Shown one piece after another: positions 24,790 through 33,319 of a stretch of DNA of 64,000 nucleotides (positions within the stretch are counted from its first letter, which is position 1; every line of letters starts with the position of its first letter). This DNA comes from Streptomyces sp. WM6386 (lineage in GTDB: Bacteria; Actinomycetota; Actinomycetes; Streptomycetales; Streptomycetaceae). The stretch lies in contig NZ_JXTE01000001.1 of NCBI RefSeq assembly GCF_000972385.1, positions 186,001-250,000 of the forward strand, written 5' to 3'. Position numbers and translations under genes: made by a program. The notes beneath the pieces were generated by a model. That model had not been told where the DNA came from. It was given only the letters and a program-made list of their open reading frames with translations, and ran no database searches.

Positions 24790-25626
24790 ATGACGAACCA
24801 GACCTCGCTCCGTGATCGCGCCCTCGCCTTCCACGCCCTGCACGTTCCGGGGCGGCCGCTCGTCCTGCCCAACGCCTGGGACACCGCGAGCGCCCGTGTC
24901 GTCGAGAACGCCGGTGCCGCCGCCGTGGCGACCACCAGTGCGGGGCTCGCCTGGGCCCTGGGCGCGGCGGACGGCGACCGGGTGGAGCGGGAGCGGGCGC
25001 TCGGTGTCGTCGCGGACATCGTGGCTGCCGTCGGCGTGCCCGTCAGCGCGGACGTCGAGAGCGGCTACGCCGAGGATCCGGAGGGCGTCGCCACCACCGT
25101 CCGCGCGGTGCTCGCGGCGGGAGCGGTCGGCGTGAACATCGAGGACGCGCTCTACGGGGAAGGCGCCGGGCCGCTGCGGGCCGTCACCGCACAGGCCGAG
25201 CGGATCGCCGCCGCCCGGGAGGCCGCCGATGCCGAGGGCGTGCCGCTGTTCGTCAACGCCCGCATCGACACGCTCCTGCGGGGCGCCGGGGACGTGGACG
25301 GCACCCTGGAGCGGGCCGCCGCCTTCCGGGCCGCGGGCGCCGACGGGATCTTCGTCCCCGGGGCCGTCGACCCGGGAACCGTCAAGGTGCTCGTCGACGG
25401 CATCGACGGACCGCTGAACGTCATGGCCGGCCCGGGCGCCCCGCCGGTCGCGGAACTGGCCGCGCTCGGCGTCGCACGCGTGAGCGCCGGTTCGGGCATC
25501 GCGCAGGCCGCGCTCGCACTGGTCGACCGCGCCGCACGGGAGCTGCTGGGGGCGGGAACGTACGAGTCGCTGGCGGGAGGCCTCGACTACGGCAAGCTCA
25601 ACGGGCTGCTGGGAACAGTGCGCTGA
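24790..25626 (+). CDS. isocitrate lyase / PEP mutase family protein
   Basis: The 278-residue protein has the alpha/beta barrel of the isocitrate lyase/PEP mutase superfamily. Visible marks are LPNAWDTASARV, DVESGYA, GVNIEDAL and FVNARIDT, which place the metal-binding acidic residues. Members cleave or form C-C or P-C bonds next to a carboxylate; oxaloacetate hydrolase, 2-methylisocitrate lyase and phosphonopyruvate enzymes are all possible, and the substrate is open. The usual lyase KKCGH loop is not present. The frame is open upstream to 24598, but the family starts at ATG 24790. No strong ribosome site is seen. Confidence 0.85.
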   Translation: MTNQTSLRDRALAFHALHVPGRPLVLPNAWDTASARVVENAGAAAVATTSAGLAWALGAADGDRVERERALGVVADIVAAVGVPVSADVESGYAEDPEGVATTVRAVLAAGAVGVNIEDALYGEGAGPLRAVTAQAERIAAAREAADAEGVPLFVNARIDTLLRGAGDVDGTLERAAAFRAAGADGIFVPGAVDPGTVKVLVDGIDGPLNVMAGPGAPPVAELAALGVARVSAGSGIAQAALALVDRAARELLGAGTYESLAGGLDYGKLNGLLGTVR

Positions 25627-25627
25627 A

Positions 25628-25678
25628 CGCGCCCCCGAGGGGCGCGGGGACCGCGCGACAAGCCACGACGACGCTGCG
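25628..25678. repeat. GC repeat with hairpin, possible terminator
   Basis: The arms CGCGCCCC (25628-25635) and GGGGCGCG (25639-25646) form a stem 2 bp after the stop of the PEP-mutase-family gene, followed by the CCGCGCGACAAGCCACGACG part of the dispersed repeat. It may serve as a bidirectional terminator with ssgD, which ends at 25732. Confidence 0.65.
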
Positions 25679-25731
25679 AACGACAGACGGCCGATGCGGC
25701 CCACGGTCCTTCGCGGCACCCCCGCGGAGCG

Positions 25732-26145
25732 CTACGCGTCCCGCATCAACTCCGCCAGCTGCTCGTCCAGGTCGAGCTGCAGATGCTCCAGCCCCACCGG
25801 CACCAACTCGGCCGTAGCCTGCAGGAACCGTCGTACCTCCCCCGAACGCACATGCACGACAGCCGTGCCCTCGGGCGCATGGAACTCCAGAACGGTGCGG
25901 TCGTACCCGTACGGCCGCACCCGCACGTCGCCATGCCCCTCGGCGGTCTCCAGGCCCGCCGTGAGGAGCTCGCGGGAGAAGGTCCAGCAGACCTCCACGC
26001 CCTCCAGCGTGGCCGGAGCCGGGAAGGTCATGCGGACGGCGAACGGATCGCGCCGGTCGTAGTGCAGCGTGGCGGGAATGCTCGGCATCCGCGGCGCGGC
26101 GGCGACGAGACGGGCCTCAACGGGCTGCTCGATGACAGTGGACAA
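25732..26145 (-). CDS. ssgD: SsgA-like sporulation/cell-division protein
   Basis: The 137-residue protein is an SsgA-like protein (SALP), a family found only in sporulating actinomycetes that controls septum placement and peptidoglycan steps. The fold marks are LHYDRRDPFAVRMTF, VCWTFSRELL, DVRVRP and the acidic tail LDLDEQLAELM. A TTG start at 26145 is chosen because GGGAG lies 8 nt before it and gives the normal family length. Position near SLAC and Wbl, and the sequence as I recall it, suggest ssgD; this symbol is an inference. The upstream region carries nested inverted repeats. Confidence 0.8.
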   Translation of the reverse strand: MSTVIEQPVEARLVAAAPRMPSIPATLHYDRRDPFAVRMTFPAPATLEGVEVCWTFSRELLTAGLETAEGHGDVRVRPYGYDRTVLEFHAPEGTAVVHVRSGEVRRFLQATAELVPVGLEHLQLDLDEQLAELMRDA

Positions 26146-26233
26146 CGCGTTGCTCCCTAGTGACGGCTGGACTGACTTCCGGGCGGATGGGGCCGGGTAC
26201 TGGTAGAGACGACGGAATCGGCCAATCCGTGTA

Positions 26234-26270
26234 CATGAAAGTCGAGTGACCTCGGTCACCGTTTTTCATG
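26234..26270. promoter_or_regulatory. nested inverted repeats upstream of ssgD
   Basis: GTGACC-TC-GGTCAC (26246-26259) is a perfect palindrome. It lies inside a second inverted repeat, CATGAAA (26234-26240) and TTTCATG (26264-26270). Together they could be an operator for ssgD or for the divergent propeller gene. Confidence 0.5.
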
Positions 26271-26381
26271 CACGCAAGTGGCGCATGCCACCTTCCGTGC
26301 GCGAAGGGCACTTGTGGCGACCGGTGCCCCGTCCGGCGGCGGTCTGGACGGCCACGGGCGCGTGGACTAGCTTCGCCCGCC

Positions 26382-27491
26382 ATGAGGCGCATGGGGAACA
26401 CGCGACGCACGCGACACAGGGGACGTACCGGCAGACGGCTCGCCGCGGGAGTGGCGTGCGCGGCGGCGCTGGCCGCGCTGACGGCCGTACCCGCACAGGC
26501 AACGCCGCAGCACCGGGCGCCGCACTGGGAACTCAAGGACAGCGGGACCCCGGAGGTGCGCTTCCGCGGTCTGTCGGCCGTCAGCCGGACCACCGCCTGG
26601 GTCTCCGGCACCCAGGGGTCCGTTCTGCGCACCACGGACGCCGGCGCGACCTGGCAGAACGTCTCGGTGCCCGGCGCCGGCGAACTCCAGTTCCGGGACA
26701 TCGAGGCGTTCGACGCACGCCGGGCCGTTGTGCTGGCCATCGGTGAGGGCGAGGCGTCCCGGGTGTACCGGACCGACGACGGCGGGGCCACCTGGACCGA
26801 GTCCTTCCGCAACACCGACGCCCGCGCCTTCTACGACTGCCTCACCTTCTTCGACCGCAAGCACGGCCTGGCGATGAGCGACCCGGTGGACGGGAAGTTC
26901 CGCATCCTGTCGACGAGCGACGGCGGCCGTTCCTGGAAGGTGCTGCCGAACGACGGCATGCCCGCCGCGCTGGAGGGCGAGGCCGGGTTCGCGGCCAGTG
27001 GCCAGTGCCTGGTGAGCTCCGGCCCGAAGGACGTCTGGCTGGCCACCGGCGGAGCGGCACGCGCGCGTGTGCTGCATTCCTCCAACCGCGGCCTGACCTG
27101 GACGGCCACCGACACGCCGATCCCCGCGGGCGACCCCGCCAAGGGCGTCTTCGCGCTCGCCTTCCGCGACCGTACCCACGGCCTCGCGGTCGGCGGCGAC
27201 TACCGCCCCGACCAGGCGTCCCCGCAGGCGGGCGCGGTGACCCGGGACGGCGGCCGCACCTGGCAGCCCTCGGCGACACCGCCGCCCGCCTACCGCTCGG
27301 GCGTCGCCTGGCTCCCGTACAGCCGCACCGCCGCTCTCGCGGTCGGCCCCACCGGCACCGACCTGACCACGGACGGCGGCCGCACCTGGCGCACGGTCGA
27401 CACGGGCTCGTACGACACCGTGGACTGCACCCCCGACCTCGGCTGCTGGGCGGCCGGCGAGAAGGGGCGTGTGGCCCGGCTGGAGAGCTGA
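26382..27491 (+). CDS. secreted beta-propeller (BNR/YCF48-like) protein
   Basis: The 369-residue protein has a basic N-terminus and a signal peptide (about 1-40, ending AQA). It then has at least five blades with the T-D-G-G-x-T-W (BNR / Asp-box) motif, for example TTDAGATW, TDDGGATW, TSDGGRSW, TRDGGRTW and TTDGGRTW. It resembles plant-type YCF48/photosystem-assembly propellers and sialidase-like 'oxidoreductase' proteins of Streptomyces; no catalytic triad is evident. ATG 26382 is taken; ATG 26391 is an alternative with GAGG just upstream. It is divergent from ssgD. Confidence 0.82.
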   Translation: MRRMGNTRRTRHRGRTGRRLAAGVACAAALAALTAVPAQATPQHRAPHWELKDSGTPEVRFRGLSAVSRTTAWVSGTQGSVLRTTDAGATWQNVSVPGAGELQFRDIEAFDARRAVVLAIGEGEASRVYRTDDGGATWTESFRNTDARAFYDCLTFFDRKHGLAMSDPVDGKFRILSTSDGGRSWKVLPNDGMPAALEGEAGFAASGQCLVSSGPKDVWLATGGAARARVLHSSNRGLTWTATDTPIPAGDPAKGVFALAFRDRTHGLAVGGDYRPDQASPQAGAVTRDGGRTWQPSATPPPAYRSGVAWLPYSRTAALAVGPTGTDLTTDGGRTWRTVDTGSYDTVDCTPDLGCWAAGEKGRVARLES

Positions 27492-27539
27492 ACCGGAATG
27501 TGGGTACCCGGTCGCCGAGCGCGGAAGGAGTGAGCCCAC

Positions 27540-27863
27540 ATGCCACGTGGTTCGAGCCCGAAGAGGGAACGCCAGTACGAGCACATCAAGGAGAGCGCCC
27601 AGGACCGGGGCGAGAGCAAGAAGCGCGCGGAGGAGATCGCCGCGCGGACGGTCAACAAGGAACGCGCCCGCTCCGGGGAGTCGAAGACCGCGAGCCGCAC
27701 CTCGACCCAGGACATGTCGTCCGGGAAGAGGGGCGGTCAGCGGTCCGGGAAGGGCTCCCAGGGTCCGACGTACGACCAGCTCTACGAGGAGGCCAAGCGC
27801 CGCAACATCAGCGGTCGTTCGGACATGAACAAGAGCCAGTTGCAGCGGGCGCTCGGCAAGTGA
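27540..27863 (+). CDS. small basic protein with Rho N-terminal-like (SAP-like) C-terminus
   Basis: The 107-residue protein is very hydrophilic and rich in Lys, Arg, Ser and Glu. The C-terminal part (TYDQLYEEAKRRNISGRSDMNK) has the helix-extended loop-helix pattern of Rho-N/SAP domains, which often bind nucleic acid. The first 75 residues are probably disordered. ATG 27540 has GGAAGGAG 8 nt upstream. Similar proteins are annotated as plasmid-stabilisation or DNA-binding proteins; the real role is unknown. Confidence 0.75.
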   Translation: MPRGSSPKRERQYEHIKESAQDRGESKKRAEEIAARTVNKERARSGESKTASRTSTQDMSSGKRGGQRSGKGSQGPTYDQLYEEAKRRNISGRSDMNKSQLQRALGK

Positions 27864-27867
27864 CGCT

Positions 27868-28164
27868 TCAGGAGGGCGACTCGCGGTACCGCTCCAGCTC
27901 CGGTGCGGTCTTCGTGGCCGTGAACTCGGTGATGCGGTAGGCGCAGACGCCGGCCGTGACGAACGGGTCGGTCGCCGCGAGCTCCTCGATCCCCGCGCGG
28001 TCCTCCGCGACGGCCAGGATCACCCCTCCGTCGCGGGGGCTCTTGCGCCCGGAGGCAAGGAACACACCCCGCTCGTACTGTGCGTCGAGCCAGGCCACAT
28101 GTGCCTCCAGCACGGCGTCGACCTGATCGAGCGGGGCGGTGTAGGTCAGCTCCAGTACGAACAT
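27868..28164 (-). CDS. YciI-family protein
   Basis: The 98-residue protein fits the YciI/DGPF ferredoxin-like fold (MFVLELTYTAPLD, the His in AHVAWL, ASGRKSPRDGG, DPFVTAGV). The conserved His and Asp of the family are kept. These small dimeric proteins are thought to be enzymes of uncertain reaction. It converges with the 107-residue gene, only 4 bp away, and is divergent from endonuclease V with a 36-bp gap, in which both starts must be served. Confidence 0.85.
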   Translation of the reverse strand: MFVLELTYTAPLDQVDAVLEAHVAWLDAQYERGVFLASGRKSPRDGGVILAVAEDRAGIEELAATDPFVTAGVCAYRITEFTATKTAPELERYRESPS

Positions 28165-28200
28165 GATCGCGAGCCTACGCCGACGTACGCTCGTCCCACC

Positions 28201-28923
28201 ATGAGGACCGTAAGCATTCCCGCGGGCTGGCCCGCGACCGAGGAGCAGGCCCGCGCCGTCCAGGACGAGTTGCGGACGAAAGTGGTGCTCGACGAGCCGG
28301 GCCCGCCGCCCGGCACGGGGCACGTGACCGGAGTGGACGTGGCGTACGACGACGAGCGGGACGTCGTGGCGGCCGCGGCGGTCGTGCTGGACGCGGCGAC
28401 CCTCGAAGTGGTCGCCGAGGCCACGGCGGTCGGCCGGATCTCCTTCCCGTACGTCCCCGGCCTGCTCGCCTTCCGCGAGATCCCCACGGTCATGGCCGCG
28501 TTGGACGCCCTCCCGTGCCCGCCCGGCCTCGTCGTCTGCGACGGCTACGGCCTCGCCCACCCCCGCCGCTTCGGCCTCGCCGGCCACCTCGGCGTCCTCA
28601 CCGGCCTCCCCACCATCGGCGTCGCCAAGAACCCCTTCACCTTCAGCTACGACGACCCGGACACCCCACGCGGCAGCGCCTCCCCGCTCCTCGCGGCCAC
28701 CGAGGAGGTCGGCCGCGCGCTCCGCACCCGCGAGGCCGTCAAGCCGGTCTTCGTCTCCGTCGGCCACCGAGTAACCCTCGACAACGCCTGCGCGCACACC
28801 CTGGCGTTGACCCCCCAGTACCGCCTCCCGGAGACGACCCGCCGAGCGGACTCCCTGTGCCGTAGGGCACTGAAGGAGGCGACCAGGATCAGGGACGGTC
28901 GAGTGGAGCCCACCGTGGACTGA
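28201..28923 (+). CDS. nfi: endonuclease V (deoxyinosine repair)
   Basis: The 240-residue protein is endonuclease V, which nicks DNA or RNA one base 3' of inosine. Family motifs are the metal Asp in VTGVDVAYD, FPYVPGLLAFRE, CDGYGLAHPRRFGLAGHLG and IGVAKNP. Gly-Tyr replaces the more common Gly-Gln/His before G-x-A-H-P. The length is typical. ATG 28201 lies 36 bp from the divergent YciI gene and may be close to the transcription start, leaving little leader. Confidence 0.92.
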   Translation: MRTVSIPAGWPATEEQARAVQDELRTKVVLDEPGPPPGTGHVTGVDVAYDDERDVVAAAAVVLDAATLEVVAEATAVGRISFPYVPGLLAFREIPTVMAALDALPCPPGLVVCDGYGLAHPRRFGLAGHLGVLTGLPTIGVAKNPFTFSYDDPDTPRGSASPLLAATEEVGRALRTREAVKPVFVSVGHRVTLDNACAHTLALTPQYRLPETTRRADSLCRRALKEATRIRDGRVEPTVD

Positions 28924-29025
28924 GGGCGCGTTCCGTACGAGCGGATGCCGTACTGGGTGACTGAGTACGCGAACTGAGTATCTGTACGGATGCGAGCGTG
29001 CCGTCATGATCGGCAGGCTGTGCCC

Positions 29026-29187
29026 ATGACGACGCACCGCATGCCCCGCCACCGCTCCCCGAAGCCGCTCGCCGACCCGAACCGCCCCGTCGAGCGGGCT
29101 CTGATGGCCGCGCTCGTCCTGGCCGTGCTCGCGGGGCTGGCCTGGATCTGCGGGATGATCTACACGGTCGCCACCTGGCCGCTGTAG
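29026..29187 (+). CDS. 53-residue single-pass membrane protein
   Basis: The peptide has a basic proline-rich N-terminus (1-24) and one membrane segment (about 26-47, ALMAALVLAVLAGLAWICG). The ATG at 29026 and the C-terminal TVATWPL look like those of many small Streptomyces membrane proteins. Two copies of ACTGAGTA lie 50-70 bp upstream. The function is unknown. It converges on the saccharopine-dehydrogenase-like gene with a 1-bp gap. Confidence 0.6.
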   Translation: MTTHRMPRHRSPKPLADPNRPVERALMAALVLAVLAGLAWICGMIYTVATWPL

Positions 29188-29188
29188 G

Positions 29189-30367
29189 TCACCGGCTCCT
29201 GGCCACCCGGAAGACGATCCCCGCGCGCTGCAGCCGTTCGGTCAGGGCGTCGCCCATCGCCACCGCCGTGGTGACCTGACCGGAGGTGGGCGGGAGGTCG
29301 TCGAAGGCCAGGGACAGGGCCGCCTCGGCGAAGATCTTCGCCGTCTCGTCGTAGCCCGGGTCACCGCCCGCCACTTCGGTGAACACCTGGCGGCCGCCGC
29401 CCTCGCCGACGAAGCGGATCCTGAACCAGCTCTTGGCGCGCTTCTCGGCGCTCGGCCCGTCCCCGGGCTTGAGCCGGTCGGACAACCAGCGTCGCGCGGG
29501 CGGCAGTTGGGCCGCCGCGAAGAGCGCGCCCACGGCCGCGACGCCACCCACCGCGATCGGCAGCCGGCGTACGGCCGCGTAGTGGCGGTAGCGGAAATCG
29601 GGGCCGTAACGTTCCAGCGCGCGGGCCGACCGCCCCACGATCTGCGGGTCGATCGTCGGCAGCGGCAGCGCCCAGGAGCCGACTTCCCAGACGTACCGCG
29701 GGGCACCGCTCGGGGTCGACGCCCGCCGCCCCACCAGCCGCGGCTCGTGCCGACCACGGTCCCGCGCGGCGGCGATCATCTGCCGCCCGCGCGCGAACTG
29801 GCCCAGCGCCGAGGCGAACGTACCGCCCGAGAAGGTCGCGTCCGCCGTCACGAACCCGTCCACCGTGAGCGGCACCCCCTGCGGCAGTTGCCGCACCGTG
29901 AAGTACACCCCCAGGTCGTGCGGCACCGAGTCGAAGCCGCAGGCGTGCACCAGCCGTGAACCGGTCTCACGCGCGCGTGCGTCGTGCCGGACGTACATCC
30001 GGTCCACGAACTCCGGCTCGCCGGTGAGGTCGAGATAGTCCGCCCCGGTCTCCGCGCAGGCCGCGACCAGCTCCTCGCCGTAGGTCACATAGGGGCCCAC
30101 CGTCGTGGCCACCACGCGCGCCTGTTCGGCGAGTGCCCGCAGCGAGGCCGGATCGGCCACGTCCGCCCGCAGCACCCCGACGTCCGCGCCGCCCGGCAGC
30201 CGCTCCCGCAGCGCCTGGAGCTTCTCCTCGCTGCGACCGGCGATCGCCCAGCGCAGTCCGTCGGGCGCGTGCGCGGCGAGGTACTGCGCGGTGAGCGTCC
30301 CCACGAACCCGGTGGCTCCGAAGAGCACGATGTCGTAAGGACGCTCCGACCTGTTCAGCCTGCTCAT
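29189..30367 (-). CDS. saccharopine-dehydrogenase-like (trans-acting enoyl reductase type) oxidoreductase
   Basis: The 392-residue protein has an N-terminal Rossmann domain (DIVLFGATGFVG at 12-23) and the layout of actinobacterial 'trans-acting enoyl reductase / saccharopine dehydrogenase NADP-binding' proteins (TVGPYVTYGEELV, YLDLTGE, HACGFDSVPHDLG). In mycobacteria such proteins reduce acyl chains for polyketide lipids; here the substrate is unknown. ATG 30367 follows GAGGGG at 4-5 nt. A C-terminal hydrophobic helix (IAVGGVAAVGALFAAAQL) may touch the membrane. Confidence 0.85.
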   Translation of the reverse strand: MSRLNRSERPYDIVLFGATGFVGTLTAQYLAAHAPDGLRWAIAGRSEEKLQALRERLPGGADVGVLRADVADPASLRALAEQARVVATTVGPYVTYGEELVAACAETGADYLDLTGEPEFVDRMYVRHDARARETGSRLVHACGFDSVPHDLGVYFTVRQLPQGVPLTVDGFVTADATFSGGTFASALGQFARGRQMIAAARDRGRHEPRLVGRRASTPSGAPRYVWEVGSWALPLPTIDPQIVGRSARALERYGPDFRYRHYAAVRRLPIAVGGVAAVGALFAAAQLPPARRWLSDRLKPGDGPSAEKRAKSWFRIRFVGEGGGRQVFTEVAGGDPGYDETAKIFAEAALSLAFDDLPPTSGQVTTAVAMGDALTERLQRAGIVFRVARSR

Positions 30368-30458
30368 GACACCCCTCGGTTCCGCACCACGCGCCGTTGT
30401 CGGTGGCCGAGGCTAGCGTGAGGGGTGCGGGGCCCGACGACGAGGCCGGAGGTGTGCG

Positions 30459-30880
30459 GTGGCCGTGCCCAGAAATGCTCTGAAGAAGTGGGAAAAGGTG
30501 CGCGACTTCGCGCTCGGGATGCCGGGCGCTGTCGAGGCCACACGGCGGAGCCGCACATCGATACAGCCCCTGGGGCGAGTCGGTCGCCAAGGTCAACAAG
30601 AAGGTGTTCGTCTTCCTCGGTGTCGGCGACGGCAGCTATCCGCTCGGCGTCACGGTCAAGCTCAAGGACGACGAGGCGCATGCGCACGCCCTGACCTGCC
30701 CCGGCGCCGAACCCGCCGGGTACGGCCTGGGCAAGGCGGGGTGGATGCGCGTCCCGCTGGAGGAGAAGGGTGCCCCGGCCGCGGAGCTGCTGTGCGACTG
30801 GGTGGAGGAGAGCTATCGCGTGATCGCGCCGAAGTGCTGGCAGCGGAGCTGGACGCGCAGTGAGAGGCTGATTGTCTAAG
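30459..30880 (+). pseudogene. MmcQ/YjbR-family gene broken by a repeat fragment and a 1-bp deletion
   Basis: The reading frame starts normally (RNALKKWEKVRDFALGMPGAVEA). After 30540 a 28-bp segment (30543-30570) matches the dispersed GC repeat (GGCGGAGCCGC..ATCGATACAGCCCC). Coding resumes in another frame at PWGESVAKVNKKVFVFLG and continues to SYRVIAPK. A missing G near 30835 then moves the natural end (VLAAELDAQ, stop 30863) out of frame, so the second frame runs on to 30879. Intact family members are about 120-130 residues with a DNA-binding-like fold. The repeat fragment is direct evidence for gene damage; the second lesion could be sequencing error. Confidence 0.75.
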
Positions 30881-30885
30881 CGCTT
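30878..30885. promoter_or_regulatory. AAGCGCTT palindrome before the beta-oxidation operon
   Basis: TCTAAGCGCTTGCTC, with its perfect AAGCGCTT core, lies 84 bp before the CoA-transferase start. Such TAAGCGCTTGCT sites are typical of TetR-family regulators of acyl-CoA genes, as I recall; this is an inference. Confidence 0.45.
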
Positions 30886-30968
30886 GCTCGTTCAGGTCTT
30901 GTGCCCGGTGGAACAGGTTCTTAGCATCACTGGTGTTACATCGGTTGTGTCACGCCAATGGGGGCTGG

Positions 30969-32135
30969 ATGACAACGGCAACGACGCCGGGGCAGGGCCC
31001 GCTGACCGGCGTGCGCGTACTCGAGCTGGCCGGTATCGGGCCGGGCCCGTTCGCCGCCATGCTCCTCGCCGACCTGGGCGCCGACGTGGTCCGCGTGGAC
31101 CGGCCGGGCGGACCCGGGCTCGCCATCGACCCCGAGTCCGACGTCACCAACCGCAACAAGCGCTCGGTGATCATCGACCTCAAGGCCCCGGACGGCGCCG
31201 CCCGCGTCCTCGACCTCGCCGAACGCGCCGACATCCTGATCGAGGGCTACCGCCCCGGTGTCGCCGAGCGCCTCGGCATCGGCCCCGAGGTCTGCCACGC
31301 CCGCAACCCGGGGCTCGTCTACGGCCGGATGACCGGCTGGGGGCAGGAGGGCCCCCTCGCCCAGCGCGCCGGCCACGACATCGCGTACATCGCCCTCACC
31401 GGCACCCTCGGCCTGATCGGCAGCCCCGACGCGCCCCCGCCGGCCCCCGCCAACCTCCTCGGCGACTACGCGGGCGGCTCCCTCTACCTCGTCGTAGGAG
31501 TCCTCGCCGCCCTCCACCACGCGCGGGCCACCGGCGCCGGCCAGGTCGTCGACGCCGCGATCGTCGACGGCACCGCCCATCTCTCGGCGATGATCCACGG
31601 CATGCTCGCCGCCGGGGGCTGGCGGGACCGGCGCGGCGCCAACCTCCTGGACGGCGGCTGCCCGTACTACGGCACCTATGAGACGGCCGACGGGAAGTAC
31701 ATGGCGGTCGGGCCGCTGGAACCGCAGTTCTACGCCGAGTTCGTACGCCTGCTCGACCTGGAGGAGCACGCCGAGGCCCGCAAGGACTGGACCCGCTGGG
31801 GCGAGCTGCGCGACGCCGTCGCCGCCCGCTTCACGTCCCGTACGCGGGACGAGTGGACGGCCGCCTTCGACGGCACGGACGCGTGCGTCGCCCCCGTCCT
31901 GTCGCTGCGCGAGGCCCCGCACCATCCGCACCTCGCCGCGCGCGGCACCTTCACCGACCACGGCGGCCTCACCCAGCCCGCGCCCGCCCCGCGCTTCTCC
32001 GCGACCCCGACCGCCGTACGCACCGGCCCCGCCCGGCCCGGCGCCGACACCGGGGACGTGGCGCGCGACTGGGACGTACCCCATCTCCTGAAGGGCCTCG
32101 ATCCGGACGGCCCCGCGACGAAGGGCCCTGAATGA
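30969..32135 (+). CDS. CaiB/BaiF CoA-transferase family (alpha-methylacyl-CoA racemase-like)
   Basis: The 388-residue protein is a class III CoA-transferase family member close to alpha-methylacyl-CoA racemase. Marks are the N-terminal GVRVLELAGIGPGPFAAMLLADLGADVVRV, RNKRSVIIDLK, GYRPGVAERLG, GHDIAYIALTG and GGCPYYGTYETADGKYMAVG. Racemases of this group convert 2R- to 2S-methylacyl-CoA so that branched chains can enter beta-oxidation, which fits the acyl-CoA dehydrogenase, thiolase and FadB that follow. ATG 30969 has GGGGGCTGG just upstream. The stop overlaps the next start (ATGA). Confidence 0.9.
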   Translation: MTTATTPGQGPLTGVRVLELAGIGPGPFAAMLLADLGADVVRVDRPGGPGLAIDPESDVTNRNKRSVIIDLKAPDGAARVLDLAERADILIEGYRPGVAERLGIGPEVCHARNPGLVYGRMTGWGQEGPLAQRAGHDIAYIALTGTLGLIGSPDAPPPAPANLLGDYAGGSLYLVVGVLAALHHARATGAGQVVDAAIVDGTAHLSAMIHGMLAAGGWRDRRGANLLDGGCPYYGTYETADGKYMAVGPLEPQFYAEFVRLLDLEEHAEARKDWTRWGELRDAVAARFTSRTRDEWTAAFDGTDACVAPVLSLREAPHHPHLAARGTFTDHGGLTQPAPAPRFSATPTAVRTGPARPGADTGDVARDWDVPHLLKGLDPDGPATKGPE

Positions 32136-33274
32136 AGCGGCAGATCTTCGCCCCCGAGCACGACGCGTTCCGCGAGACCGTGCGTGCCTTCCTGGCCAGG
32201 GAGGTGCGGCCGTACTACGCGCAGTGGGAGAAGGACGGCATCGTCTCGCGCGAGGCCTGGCGCGCGGCCGGCGAGCAGGGTCTGCTCGGGCTCGCCGTGG
32301 ACGAGGAGTTCGGGGGTGGCGGCACCGCCGACTTCCGCTACAGCGCCGTCCTCGCCGAGGAGTTCACGCGCGCGGGCGCACCCGGGCTCGCTCTCGGCCT
32401 GCACAACGACATCATCGGCCCGTATCTGACCGGCCTGGCCACCGAGGAGCAGCGGCGGCGCTGGCTGCCCGGTTTCTGCGACGGCACCCTGATCACCGCC
32501 ATCGCCATGACCGAACCCGGCGCCGGCTCCGACCTCCAGGGCATCCGCACACACGCCGCGGACCGAGGCGACCACTGGGTCCTGAACGGCTCCAAGACCT
32601 TCATCTCCAACGGCATCCTGGCCGACCTGGTGATCGTGGTCGCGAAGACGACCCCCGAAGGCGGCGCGCGCGGTCTGTCGCTGCTCGTCGTCGAGCGCGG
32701 CATGGCGGGCTTCGAGCGCGGCCGCAACCTCGACAAGATCGGCCAGAAGGCACAGGACACGGCCGAGTTGTTCTTCCACGACGTGCGTGTGCCCAAGGAG
32801 AACCTCCTGGGCGAGCGCGACGGCGCGTTCGGCCACCTGATGACGAACCTCGCGCAGGAGCGTCTGAGCATCGCCGTCTCCGCGATCGCCGCCGCCGAAC
32901 ACCTGCTGGAGATCACCACGGAGTACGTCAAGGAGCGCGAGGCCTTCGGCCGGCCGCTGGCGACCAAGCAGCACATCCGTTTCGAGATAGCGGAGATGGC
33001 CACCGAGTGCGCCGTCACCCGCACGTTCCTCGACCGCTGCATCGAGGATCACTCGAACGGGCAACTCGACGCCGTCCACGCCTCCATGGCCAAGTGGTGG
33101 TCGACCGAGCTGCAGAAGCGGGTCGCCGACCGCTGTCTGCAACTGCACGGCGGCTACGGCTACATGAGCGAATATCCCGTCGCCCGGGCCTTCACCGACG
33201 GCCGCATCCAGACCATCTACGGCGGCACGACCGAGATCATGAAGGAGATCATCGGGCGTTCCCTGCTCGGCTGA
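32132..33274 (+). CDS. acyl-CoA dehydrogenase
   Basis: The 380-residue flavoprotein performs the first oxidation of beta-oxidation, forming a trans-2-enoyl-CoA. Signatures are the FAD-binding AMTEPGAGSDLQGI and the C-terminal LHGGYGYMSEYPVARAFTDGRI..TIYGGTTEIMKEIIGR. Gly replaces the catalytic Glu of medium-chain enzymes in YGGT, as in long-chain and isovaleryl types, where the Glu base sits on another helix. This suggests long or branched substrates. The start overlaps the CoA-transferase stop by 4 bp, so the two are coupled. Confidence 0.93.
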   Translation: MKRQIFAPEHDAFRETVRAFLAREVRPYYAQWEKDGIVSREAWRAAGEQGLLGLAVDEEFGGGGTADFRYSAVLAEEFTRAGAPGLALGLHNDIIGPYLTGLATEEQRRRWLPGFCDGTLITAIAMTEPGAGSDLQGIRTHAADRGDHWVLNGSKTFISNGILADLVIVVAKTTPEGGARGLSLLVVERGMAGFERGRNLDKIGQKAQDTAELFFHDVRVPKENLLGERDGAFGHLMTNLAQERLSIAVSAIAAAEHLLEITTEYVKEREAFGRPLATKQHIRFEIAEMATECAVTRTFLDRCIEDHSNGQLDAVHASMAKWWSTELQKRVADRCLQLHGGYGYMSEYPVARAFTDGRIQTIYGGTTEIMKEIIGRSLLG

Positions 33275-33319
33275 AAAGCTCTTCCGCACGGCTGACCCTC
33301 ACCCCCGAAAGGCCTCCCC

